The notes under the pieces are model-generated. The model saw only the letters and a list, made by a program, of their open reading frames with translations, made no database searches and was not told the DNA's origin. From Turbatrix aceti (lineage: Eukaryota; Nematoda; Chromadorea; Rhabditida; Panagrolaimidae), in contig OZ017766.1 in the NCBI GenBank assembly GCA_963969345.1, positions 6,138,001 to 6,202,000 of the forward strand: DNA of 64,000 nucleotides, written 5' to 3'. Position numbers and translations under genes: made by a program. Positions 1 to 10,900 of the stretch are shown piece after piece. Positions within the stretch are counted from its first letter, which is position 1; each line of letters starts with the position of its first letter.

Positions 1-61
1 GGTATTATAAATACAGATTTGGTCACCTGCTGAATTATGATAAAATAAATACGCATTAACG

Positions 62-1209
62 GTGATGGTTTATAAAATAGTTACTGCAAACGTCACCTTA
101 TTCTTTGACTTACCTTATTTTATAATTTTTGCATGCGCAGCAATTTTGGTTTTTATGTTGTGCGTCATTAATTCATTGCTTATTCTCCTGGTTATAATTT
201 ATATTTTGACAAGCATGGCAAAAAAGAAAATGAGAACACCTTTCTATACAATTTTTGTCATTGGTCTTGTGTACTATTTTTTTTTCAAATTTCACTTTTT
301 GTTGGAAGTCTCAAACCGGAACATAGTTACATACTAGGCTTCAAATTTATGTGGCATCAATATGGGTTTGCAGGTGCTTGGAACATGATATTGGCTGTCA
401 ATAGATTTACAGGTAGGATAAAAAATTATTTTCATTCAAATTATAAAAAAAAATATCTTTCAGCATTGATAATGTTTAACCGAATGAATAATATATGGAG
501 AACCAGAAACACAACTATCAAATTATAAAAAAAAAATTATAAAAAAAAATATCTTTCAGCATTGATAATGTTTAACCGAATGAATAATATATGGAGAACC
601 AGAAACACAACTATCATTATAATTTTTCTTTTCGCTTACCCCTTTGTTCTACTTTCACCAATTTGGTACGATTGGCATTGCCATTGGAAAGGCGGACCGT
701 GTAATGATACATTTTTGTATAACAATTATGCTCTCATAACTTCGAATGTTATTACCGCTACAGTAGCTGCTTTTTGCTGCATAAAAGGTGGTTTGGCGAG
801 TCGTCTGGATAAAGGCAATGCGCAAAATGTGCCCCAATGTCGACGAGATGCCGAAAACGTTCTAATGATACAATCGGTTTTTCTTACTTTGATTTTTGTG
901 ATTCAGTCAATTTTACGAATAACATGGGTTTTTTTGCCCCTATATTCTATGCCAGAGCTTTTAGGCGCTTTGACAGTTTATGTCCTTCAAATAATATACG
1001 TCACCGTATTATACATTCCATTTTTTTTCAGCAAAAGTCTCAAACGCAAAATGTTTAAGTTTTATCGCGGTTTGTTATTCCTGAGTAGCCTATTTCGGTG
1101 CTTCCGAACCAGGTGTGTTCTTTGCAATAGAGAAAAACAGCTGCAAAGCTGCCTTCATTGCGTCGGTAGCAAGTTTTTATCTTTTTTTAAAAAAAAGGGG
1201 TTAGCATAA
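62..1209 (+). CDS. Serpentine 7TM chemoreceptor (Srg/Sru/Srv-like), frameshifted as read
   Basis: The model is exon 1 at 62-412 and exon 2 at 560-1209, joined in frame across the splice (ACA G|CA). TM1 and TM2 are visible near the N-terminus, then the typical stretch WNMILAVNRFTALIMFNRM around TM3, then several hydrophobic helices and a basic, Cys-rich tail ending at 1209. This pattern fits the nematode Srg/Sru/Srv group of presumed chemosensory GPCRs; which subfamily is inference. As read, exon 1 changes frame at the run of nine T at 277-285: the frame from 62 stops at 337, while the frame continuing through VGSLKPEHSYILGFKF is shifted by one. This may be a homopolymer sequencing error, a genuine mutation or a missed intron. 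The acceptor used by exon 2 lies inside a local duplication, so an extra acceptor exists at about 463; using it would reach a stop soon after position 523. The gene may therefore be a pseudogene. Confidence 0.6.
438..616 (+). repeat. Tandem duplication spanning an intron end and exon start
   Basis: The block with the poly-A stretch, the acceptor ATCTTTCAG and the first 60 bases of the downstream exon occurs twice: acceptors end at about 463 and 559. The two copies look identical over the exon part. The upstream copy runs into an in-frame stop just after position 523, so only the downstream acceptor gives an open receptor frame. The near-perfect identity suggests a very recent duplication or an assembly artefact. 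Confidence 0.85.
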
Positions 1210-1449
1210 TTTTAGCAATCAAACAAAAATCTTTAATTCGTTAATTTTTGTTGGACGGAAGTCACCTGTCACAGGTGACGTGCTAGCTTTTTTTCTTCTG
1301 TTGAATAAAAATTTTTACAACTTATGTATGTTTTTTTTAAATAAATAAATATGTACATTTTGCAATGAAAAGTACAAATACATGTATTTACAACGATTTT
1401 TTGTTTCAAAAATTGTGATACTTTATAAATAAAATATTTATTATTTTCG

Positions 1450-3683
1450 CTAACTTCCATCCAGGTCGGCAAGTGCTCTTGTAATAGCGTCGTCGTAGAA
1501 AGGAACAAGCTTCTTTGCGCCGTAAATTGAAACGTGGTTTTCGTTGCAGAATAACGACATCCCGGAGACTTTGTCATAGAGTTCGCAGGTTTGAGTTTGA
1601 TTACTGCAAAACACCTGCATCGAATCTATAGCGCGGCACTTTGAGCAGTTTTCGAAAGCTGCAACTTGCCGCCAAGTGCTGAATCGGACGTCAGCTGCGT
1701 AGGGCTGAACTGATAAATTACAGGGGAAAAAGTTTATAAAAGGATTAAACTTACTTCAAAAGGAATGGTCAAATTGTCAATTTTTTCTTTATTTTCGTAC
1801 TTTTTTGCGATTTCCAACGCGGGGTTAAAAGGCGCCGTTCCGTGAGGCAGAACGTGAATTATTCGCTTTGTGTACGGTTCCAAGGACTGTCGAACAAATG
1901 TCTGCATTTTTTGAACAATTGTCTCATTTTTTACAGCTTCATACGAAGCAGCAGCAGGCGTTTTCATAGCGTAATTTAAACTTGCGATAAAAATTACGAT
2001 ATCTGGCTGGATTTCTTTCATGAAAGCCGCAGTTTTGCCTACCATATCCTTGCAGTGATTAGCGTTCCATTTGGCATTGACGTCGTCAAAAAATGTGCAT
2101 GCATTTCTACCGTAGTAGTACAATTTACTGTATCGACCTCTTAGAGCTTCAAAAACACCGTCAAACTGTCTGGTTGCAAAGCTGTTTCCCGCAACGAAAA
2201 TTGAATAATTACCGGTGCCCTTAAACTTGCACATAAAATGCTCTTGTTTTGGGTCTATCTTGGAAAAGTATTTTTTCATTTCTGGATCTTCGGGACACTC
2301 AAAATGATACTTGCAATCGAACATTTTGGAGTTCATTTCGGCGAGCAATTGTTTGTCCTATAATTTTTTGGTTAAATTCCATGTTAACAAATTTAGAACA
2401 AATAAGTGAGCAGTTTACTCACCTTGAAAAATGTAGCGATTCCGCCTGAAAGAAAACTCTGCATCAGGGCAAAAATAAATAACAGACTGCAGATGAAAAA
2501 AATTCTTTCCCGGGTAGCTTTGAGCAGCTTGCTTTCAAACAATTCATATTGGACGACTGAAATGACAATAATGCCTCCGAGCAAAATCACCCGGTTAAAG
2601 GATGGCGCCTCGTAGCGGCAGAGGATTTCTAGTGGCCAGTGAACGAGGTAGAGAGAATATGAAATGTCACCGACGTAGAGAACACTTTGATGAATTCGAG
2701 CGATTATCGGGTTTAAGGGAGTCGAGATTGGACCGTTAAAAATGACGACACCCGTGACAACGGTCGCAAAAAAACGTTGCACTTGTTCTGAAACTTTTGG
2801 GTTCCAAAATAATTTTGTTAGTTGACAAACCTGATAACAAAGCCTTCGAAGGCACGAACAAAATCAGTGATAGCAACACAAATCCAGAAACACGATAAAC
2901 ACAACCAAAGCCATTTGACAAAGACTCGGAATGATAAACCAGCACTCCGACAAAAAACTGCCAGATTCTGGAAGGCAGAAGACCGAATGAAACTGCAGGT
3001 GAAAAATAGGATGCGTTTTGGAATGTAGCGCTGATTAAAATGATCAAAATGCACAACAGCCTTGCTTTCGATCCCATTTTGGTTATTATGGCCAAACAGA
3101 AGGGTGCAATGACGTAGAACTGCACTTCGACGGCGAGTGACCAGGTGTGAAGGAAAAACTTGTGCTCGGACACGAGCTGAAAGTACTCCTGTTTCTCCAG
3201 CAACGGCTGCAAATTTGTTGCGAATGCCAAGGCATAGCGGGCGTCGATGGCAACGAGGTCAAAGTTTGCCTGAATTAGAACAAAACTGCAGAGGAGAAGA
3301 GTGGCTGTGACTACGAGCAGGTAAGCCGGAAGGAGGCGTTTCAGCCGGCGCTCGTAAAAGTTGAGCACCAGAGAGGAATTTAGCGGTTTGGAACCCACGA
3401 GCATTGCCATCAGGTAACCAGAGATCACGAAGAATCTGGAATTACACGAAAAATCTGGATAAGAGCGATTATGAAAAATCGGGATGTTTTTTAGAAAATG
3501 GAAAGTTACTTACACATCGACACCGAGAAATCCCTGAGGTGCCAATTTAGGAAAAAGGTGAAACAGCAGTACACCGGTAACCGCCAAAGCTCGAAGATAT
3601 TGAATCTCTGTACGAGCTTTTTTGTTAAGGGGTAAAACATTTTTATCATTGATATTAGATGGCGGCAAATCAACCATTGTCAT
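1450..3683 (-). CDS. Acyltransferase-3 / SGNH membrane protein (nematode OAC family)
   Basis: Exons in transcription order are 3514-3683, 2831-3435, 2423-2787, 1755-2357 and 1450-1704, giving 665 aa. The N-terminus carries the acyltransferase-3 opening (EIQYLRALAV, then FHLFP and GFLGVDVFFVISGYL). It is followed by RRLKRLLPAYLLVV, HTWSLAVEVQFYVIAP, a string of membrane helices and YVGDISYSLYLVHWPLE. From about residue 381 a soluble SGNH hydrolase-like domain begins, with block I as AGNSFATRQ (Gly-Asn-Ser near 437-439) and the C-terminal block NENHVSIYGAKK (His near 638). The family transfers acyl groups to sugars or lipids at a membrane; C. elegans has dozens of oac genes. The substrate is unknown here. 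The Asp that normally sits three residues before the catalytic His is Asn in this copy. The start at 3683 has a second Met two codons later. Confidence 0.93.
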
Positions 3684-4381
3684 TTTTACAATTGACTACC
3701 TCAATGATAATGATAATCGTTTACCGACTACAAAGAGATAGAGATCAACCGCAGAGTAGAGATCAGCCTTACGTTTATGGTATATCCATCTGAGCAAACA
3801 AATTTTAAATTGTAAAATCGGTAGATGTCTGTTGACGGACATTTATGTAACAAATGAAACCTTTTTTTTTAATTTTTTGAGTATTGTGTCTATGATTTTT
3901 GAACATAAATTAATACAATGCGTATGATTTGAGTTATATCACTAAATTTATTAGCGACCATCGGATTTAGTGAATATGATATTTTTGTTTCAGATTTGCT
4001 TTTACGTTGCCCGTAATGCTGGTTTTTGGTCATGTTTACTCATTTGGAGGATGAATGTAGTGTGTATTCACCTTTAAAAAGGTCCACCTAAAAAACACGT
4101 TTGCGGGATACAGCAAACAAGAATTATTCATTATTTTTTGTGTTGATTTCAAACAATTCGTAGGCGGAGAAAGGAAAAATGTTGGCTACGAATGACCACG
4201 TGGAAAAGAAAAAAAATTTTTCTAGGAGAAAAACTAAATGTATCCTTATTTTTTTGGCAAACAAATGCCATTGCAAAAGATGTATTTTGAATTTCAAAAA
4301 TGTTCTAAAAATTCAAAAATATTATTTTGCCACAATTTATTTTTTATCGACGAACAAAAAATTGGTTAAAGTTATACGCAC
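3684..4381. other. Intergenic region
   Basis: AT-rich DNA between the promoter side of the acyltransferase gene and the 3' end of the CRAL-TRIO/GOLD gene. No open frame with coding character, RNA gene or repeat was recognised. The part next to 3684 presumably holds the acyltransferase promoter. Confidence 0.6.
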
Positions 4382-5920
4382 TTATTCGAGTGGATTAACC
4401 TTGATTTTCAGTCCTCGGGCATTCGTACGGAATACCTGATACTGCAGGACGACGGACATGATCCAAGCTTTTTCGTTACCATAAATGGCGTGGTAATACC
4501 CGGTGCGTGGCACCGTCCATCGCCAATTGTCAAGCGTGGGAATGCCGGGCCGTTCGCAGCCTGCGTAGGCTTCTTCCATCTCAGCAACATCAGCATCAGG
4601 TTTTGTGATTTTGCGTCGCTGTTCGTGGAAGAAAATATTCATCGTGAGTTCCTGATCGTGTTTCATGAAAAATTCGACACAGTCTCCGGCGTCGAAACGG
4701 TACACGTGAACGATCGAGCCCCCAGCTGGGATTACGAGAGTGTCGAGCATGATTTCGTCAAATGCGAGTTGCGCTTTTGGCACCGGGACAACGCATGGAA
4801 TTGGATGTGGAATGGGTGTCGCCCGTGTTCCTCCGTATTCAACAGGTAAAATTTCGGGAGACACAAAAGACGCGAGTTTGACTCGAAAATCGTCGCCAGA
4901 GTACATCTTGATTTTTTTCTGAAAAGGTGATTTTGAAAAGATGAAAGGTAAAAAAAGGATGCGCACTCTGTACTCTGCAGGAATGAAAGACGAACATGCG
5001 TTCCACAAAACAGACATGAACGCCGGAGGATTTATGACAAAGATTTCGCTGATAAAGTAGGGATACTGCTCGATGAGGGTACCCCATAAAATGCGGTACG
5101 GGCCTGTAAAAGGTTATTAGGGTGATTCAAATTGAACTAGAAATCTTTTATTTTTTGACTTCCAACAATTTTTAATTTTTTAGAAAAAAAATTTGCGTAG
5201 CATAAAAAAAATTCTAGATTTAGTTAAAAAAAGAAAAAAAATGTGATTCAAATTTTTCAAAAAAAAAATTGTTAATATTTTGTTTTTTAAACTATGAAAA
5301 TTTTTTTTACAATTTTCAAAAAAATTATTATAAATTTAATATTTTTTTTCAAAAAAAAATTATAAATGTTCAAATTCAAAAAAAATCATACCGCTGATAA
5401 ACTTGATCAGATTCGACTGAAACTGCAATCCCTCAAGATCGACAATCATAACGGCACTCGACATTTTACCGTCTCTCCGCTCTTCCGCGCGAACACCTTC
5501 CATGATTCTCTCAACCAACCGGAACCGATTCATCATAAACGAACTTGTCCTGATCGAAGTCATAATCGTCTGGAGATCGTACCTGCCGGACTGCTCGAGC
5601 AAAAGCACGCGGTTGTCCGTCTCGCTGACCCGACCAAGCAGGTGCATGGGCGCGTACTCATCCGCCGCTTCATCAATTCCGTCTTCGAGAGTTTCAATGT
5701 TGTCGAGATCGAGAATATCCCGGATTCGAAGATGTCGTTCGAGTTTCTTTGCCGCCTGGTCGAGATCGTGTTCATAGGCATAGGACCAGCGAAGGAGGTT
5801 GTAGGGATTCGCGCAGTACATCGATGACGCTTCATTTTCGGCAATTCGGGCGCCGGCACGCTGACGAATCGCGGTGAGCCACTGCTCTTCGTCGGCAGAC
5901 AGAGACCACGGCTGCAGCAT
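4382..5920 (-). CDS. CRAL-TRIO and GOLD domain protein (Sec14-like)
   Basis: Exons in order are 5392-5920, 4967-5103 and 4382-4918, giving 400 aa. Residues ~10-75 form the helical CRAL-TRIO N-region (LTAIRQRAGARIAENEAS, RWSYAYEHDLDQAAKKLERH). The lipid-binding CRAL-TRIO domain follows (SSAVMIVDLEGLQ, GPYRILWGTLIEQYPYFISE, INPPAFMSVLWNACSSFIPAEYR, KKIKMYSG, ILPVEYGG). The C-terminal third is a GOLD domain with an aromatic/basic beta-sandwich pattern (IVHVYRFDAGDCVEFF, WTVPRTGYYHAIYGNEKAW). Sec14-GOLD proteins bind phospholipids or other hydrophobic ligands and work in membrane traffic or signalling; C. elegans ctg and cgr-1 genes have this architecture. The donor after PAEYR (GTGCGC) was chosen because it restores the conserved join to KKIKMYSG. 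The Met at 5920 gives the usual family length. Confidence 0.9.
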
Positions 5921-7114
5921 GGATGACAACTCGAAGAGGAAAATATGTAATTCGGGACTGAACAGCAGCTGGATGACGGCGTTCAGCAGCGCCGACCCAT
6001 TTTTGGAGCACTGTCTAGTAGGAAAAAAACTTGAATAGGAGGCGTGATGCGCAATGAGATAACGCATACCGGAGTGAAACAAAAGTGAAATTATTCTCTG
6101 CAATTGGAATGGAATGGCACACCGGTTTTGGAATTTTGTTTTGGATTTTTGACTACACAATGTGCAGTTCGAAACATTTTTTTTATTGTTATCGGCCGCT
6201 GTTACCAAATTGTGTTTTGTAGCTACCTGGCAGATCCGGTTTATGGCATTTTGTGACCACTGGCAACGTCACAGTTTCGAGTTTCGGTTCAATTTCAAAC
6301 ATGTAAAAAAAATTTTTTTGACAATAAGAAAAAGTTGCTGTGTCACAAATCATTGTTTATTGCTAATTGTTACGTGAATCATTATAAACAATTTTACAAA
6401 CACACTTTTGTAACTTGTTATCAATCGTTAATTTCGTGTGCGCTACTTTTCGCTGCCAAAACGACGATTTATAAGGGGTGGCAGTCACCATTTCTTTTCG
6501 GCCAAAAATCAACTGCGCAAAGAGCTTTGACCTCGGTCCGGGTGGAATTAAGGTAACCACTGACTTTTTTGTTAGTCGTCGCTGATTGCAGTGCTGCTGC
6601 GGATTAACTTCCCAAAATGTCTCCCCTCCCTTTTACACCGTGCGTGCATAGGCTCTCTTTCTCTGCGTCTCCTTGAAAAATGCAATGTGAATAATGTCGC
6701 TTGGTCAGTAATGCTTTTTGCGTAAGCAGGTGTACAAAAGCTGTCGACGCGCATCAATCTTCGGTTTAATTACCCAAATTTGAGGTAAACATTGAATTCC
6801 GCCCTTGCGAAAGCTTGTGGCTGAATACCACTAAATTTTGGAACGCTTTTGCACAAGCAAAGGCAGGAATAAGAATCGATGTGCATTATTTTTTTTTCAA
6901 ATAATTTTTCGTTTTTTTTTATCAAAATTAACTTTTTCAAAAAAAAATTTTTCTTATCCTTATGTACTTCCGATTTTGTAAATGAACCGAGTCGGTTTAT
7001 TGCACTTACTACAAAATTGTAGTCTACTATTGTAATAATGATCTAACGTAACAAGGAGTTTCACCACGAAATATACAAGATAAAGTAACATAATTGGCCG
7101 ATACAGAAGGCAAA
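5921..7114. other. Intergenic region
   Basis: No convincing gene was found. It holds the likely promoter of the CRAL-TRIO/GOLD gene at its left end and the 3' flank of the Cys-rich secreted gene at its right end. Several short open frames on both strands lack domains and splice support. Confidence 0.55.
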
Positions 7115-7774
7115 TTAACAGCAGCTGGAGCAGCAGCTAGAGCAGCAGTTGTTGTTGTTGCACGACGGCGTCAGGACGTAGGCCGTGCCACAGTTATTGT
7201 TGTTATCGCAGCAGCACGAGCTTCCGCACGAGTTTCCACAGGAGCTGCATCCGCAGGAGTTGCATCCACAGCAGTTGTTGTTGTTGTTATCCTGAAGCAC
7301 GATGACCTGGGAGTTGTTGTTTCCGCAGCAGTCATCGCAGCACGGGCATCCGCAGCCGCTGGAGCATCCGCAGCCGCTGTTGCATCCACAGCCACTGTTG
7401 CATCCACAGCCACTGTTGCATCCGCTGCTGCCGGTCAAGATGATGGTGCTGGAGCCACCGCAGTTGTTGTTGCATCCACATCCGCAGGAAGACTGGCATC
7501 CACACGAGTTACAGCCGCATCCGCTGTTGCACGGAGTCAGGACGAGGGCCGTACCGCAGTTATTGTTGTTGCAGCCACAGTTATTGTTGCATCCACAGTT
7601 GTTGCTGCATCCACAGTTATTGCTGCATCCACATCCACATCCACACTGACGCTTGGCGCAATCAGTGCCATCAACGTCGGCGGCAAAGTTGAGGCCGCCG
7701 AAGAGGATCTGGGCTCTCGCGCCGCCGGCGAGGAGAGCAACAAGGAGGCAGGCAATGCTGATTTTTGAGACCAT
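7115..7774 (-). CDS. Secreted Cys/Asn/Gly/Ser-rich low-complexity protein
   Basis: A single coding exon of 219 aa. It opens with a clear signal peptide (MVSKISIACLLVALLAGGARA) followed by a short non-repetitive stretch. The rest is built of CGC, NNC, NSGC and CC blocks. I count 53 Cys in the full protein, 52 of them after the signal peptide. Three short hydrophobic inserts break the repeats: GTALVLTP, STIILTG and GTAYVLTP. On the transcribed strand there is a TATA element at ~7904-7910 and a 48-bp intron in the 5' UTR (7776-7823, CAG|GTAGGA to TTGTAG) whose acceptor lies one base before the ATG. The composition suggests an extracellular matrix, cuticle or metal-binding role, but I recognise no family. 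The reverse strand is also open across the repeat, which is a by-product of the base composition. Confidence 0.85.
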   Translation of the reverse strand: MVSKISIACLLVALLAGGARAQILFGGLNFAADVDGTDCAKRQCGCGCGCSNNCGCSNNCGCNNNCGCNNNNCGTALVLTPCNSGCGCNSCGCQSSCGCGCNNNCGGSSTIILTGSSGCNSGCGCNSGCGCNSGCGCSSGCGCPCCDDCCGNNNSQVIVLQDNNNNNCCGCNSCGCSSCGNSCGSSCCCDNNNNCGTAYVLTPSCNNNNCCSSCCSSCC

Positions 7775-7903
7775 TCTACAATTAAAAAATCTTTAAAAAA
7801 ACGCATTATTGAAAAAATCCTACCTGAGTAAAAACTGTGAAACTGTAGAAATAAATGAAAACCTGACAAGTCAGCTTGTGGTCAGCACGTCAACCCCCAA
7901 CGC

Positions 7904-7910
7904 TTATATA
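7904..7910 (-). promoter_or_regulatory. TATA box of the Cys-rich secreted gene
   Basis: On the minus strand the sequence reads GGGTATATAAGCG. A start about 30 bp downstream would give a short non-coding exon that ends at the donor near 7824 and is followed by the 5'-UTR intron. Confidence 0.6.
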
Positions 7911-7924
7911 CCCAATTAACGGAG

Positions 7925-10900
7925 GTACTCCAGCGCCATCGTAGGCCACTCCTAATAGCTTGCTTCCTGTTCTGTGTTTGTGAATGCGTTGTAAGGATAA
8001 AAAACGTATACTCAGGTATTCCAGTTTCCTGACTGGACGCGCGAGCCTTCGGAAAACCGTCTGGTGATCGCTCAAGCGAGCGCTGCGTACAAGTAAGCAC
8101 CTGTAGTGGAGAGATTTAGCACTCTTGAACGACGTCCATGATTATTACAAGACATGACTTTTTTTTTAAAACACACTTCCACGAAAGTGAAAAAAAAACA
8201 GGATTTTTTATGATCTGAGTAAACTCAAAAAATGGACAGTGTAAAAGTGTACGAATAAAAAAATGTTGATTACTCTTTTAGTATTGTTTTTCAAATTTAT
8301 TTCACGTTTAAAAAATAAAAATTTTAATAAGAAAATGTTTTTCCTTTTTTTTTTGTTTTTTTCGAAGAAAACATATTTCTCGAGTTTATCGACGTATGTA
8401 TAAAAAAAATGGCATTTTTTATTTTTTTTCATGAAAATCTTTTTTTTTGCTTGACAATAAAAATTTTATTTTTTTCGTTTGAATGATAATTTTCCCGTCA
8501 TTCCCCCGGAAGCGGGGGTGTCGTTTAGTCAATCGGTGCTCGTTCTTGCACACTCGGCGTCTTTTTTTTGAAACAATGGCTATCGACCGATCGAAAGAGA
8601 GCAAGTGAGTCGATTGACACGTTAGAGAGAAAAAAAACTATTACTAGCAGGGGCCAACTTTCATCCAGGAATCGCCATCTTTCACCAGGTTAATCCAGAA
8701 CAGCCGTGGGTTTGCCAGTGGCAGTGGCAGTGGCAGGAGGCATGACGGCTGTTAAGCCCCCTCTCCAGCACAACAACATGCCTGGAGGGAAGCTTTCCAC
8801 CTTTCGGGTCGATCACGGCAGTCTCCAACTCACCCATCCGCTTCAAGTGGTCGGCTGGCTGCTATACTGCTGCATCGATGAGTTATCTGTCGCCGTTGCC
8901 GCATTATCTTTCTCCGCGGTGAGTTTTTTTATTTGGGGACTTGTAAACAAATAAAATGTTTTGTTTTGTTTTGTTTCCGTGAAAAAAAACACTTGTTTGA
9001 TTGAGTTGATCGGAGAAATGGTTTGAACGCTGCTGTTTACGTTTTTTCTATTTTTTTTTAATTTAGAAGATTGCATCTTACAGATTTTTAGAAACTTAAA
9101 AACAGAAAAACCTGAAGTTTAGGACCAAGACATAAAACGCAGGCCATAAATATTTACTCGCCAGCCGCGGCTTTATTTTATTTTAGGAACTTAAAAATGA
9201 CAAAAACCTGTCACGTTTAGCAAGATTTTGATTTATAAACAACATCGAACCCCCCAAAAAATATTTTACTGAAATCTAATATTTTTTCATGACAGCTTTA
9301 TTTTGCATTTATTTTTCATTAATAAATTTTTTTTGAATTTTAAAGTAGTTTCTTCGGTTTACAAAAAAACTAGAAAAACTGCAGTGCAGCTGTAATTAAT
9401 TCTTTCCCTCGAAATTGATGGGAACAGTAAAAACGTTGTTATTGCATCTTACTTAGTTGGTGAGAATAGGGCTCATTGATCCGTCAATACCCGCCTGACC
9501 CCACCTAACTTTGTTTTTAACATTCTGTGGGAAACAAAATTTCTTTTATTTTTTTTTATCGATCCCAGACAATAAAACAGATTTCAAAAACTCCGCATGT
9601 TGCGTGCAGGTTGTCGGTATTTATAAATATCAATTTTCTGTGTGATCGCTAATGCATGTTGAGTTGAGTGAATGATTTCCCCCCAAAAATATTTTTTGCC
9701 TCGCAACAACTTTTAAAAGTTCCACTAATTTTTTGTCTTCCTGTTTTTACGAGTCAGCAAAGTTGCAATAAAGCCCAAAATTGAGCATTTATTTTTTATA
9801 TTGCAACAACACCCCAAAAAAAACCGCACCTTGATTGGACTGCTCTTTTTCGTGAGGCAATAGCCAAGGAAAAAGAGGAGGAGGACATCCTTTTTCCTTG
9901 TGAGCAGGCAGGCAAGTTTTTTTTTTCTTTCCCTTTCATAGACAGTGTCAGATTCACCTTTTGTGCGTCTCATCGTGATGATCACCCGGTCCACGCCGGA
10001 TCCTTTGACGTACGCGTAGGTATAACATGTCGTAAACCGCTTATGTATGCCGGAGCAATGGATCGGTCGTTTGCATAAATAATACACCCAAAATATCTAT
10101 CACCTTTTTTTTTATTTCACAGTACAAAGTTGAAAAAAATGCAAAGAAAAAATGTTTGGTTACTCATCCGGAATTTTTTTTCTTTTTGGAATTTTTTGTT
10201 TGCTTAGGCGTTTTTTTCCCGATAAACAAACTTTTTGAACCCCTTGTTTTCTTATCAGAAAAATATTTATAAATCAGCGACGGTGTCTGTTTGGTATTTA
10301 TTTTTAAAAAATTCGAGCATTCGCATTGTTTTTGCTTGCCTCTTTTCAATGCGCCTTATGTTTTGTTTTGGCTTCCAAAGGGTCAACCAACAGGCCCGGT
10401 TTCTCTTAACAAAACAAACGCCAACGCATCAGTCATCTGTCTCCTGGCGCCTATAGGTGTGCAATGCTATTTAGCTAACTTTTGTGCTTGTCTTCCTGTC
10501 CGCCCGCCTGCCCTGCCCTGCCCGATCGATCGATTGTGCGCCGCCCGCGCCCAGTTTAGCCTTTTTGATGAGCCATTGGGCCATTTCAGGAAGGGTCAAA
10601 CGCGTCTCTGTTTGACCTGACTTGACCGTTCGTTCGTCGCTGACTACTTTTTATAAATAGTGTCTGCAAAGGGAACAAATTTTTTTTCTCCTGCAAATAA
10701 AATTGTATTTTATTTGAAAAAAATATAATTTATTTCTTCCCACCAAGAAAAAAATCCAGCTAATTGCTTTTCAATTTTCGTAATGTTTCATCAATTCTCG
10801 TTAATTTCTGTAAATTGTCTATTCGATGTCGGAAGCGTTTCTCACGTTCGCGTATCAGAGAGCTCGCTGACACAGTTCCTCTCTTTTTCGTTTTCTTCCC

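Noticed and set aside
7094..7768. Long plus-strand ORF rich in Ala/Val/Ser opposite the Cys-rich gene
   Set aside because: It is the mirror of the CGC/NNC codon repeats; it has no signal peptide, start context or promoter, whereas the minus strand has all of these.
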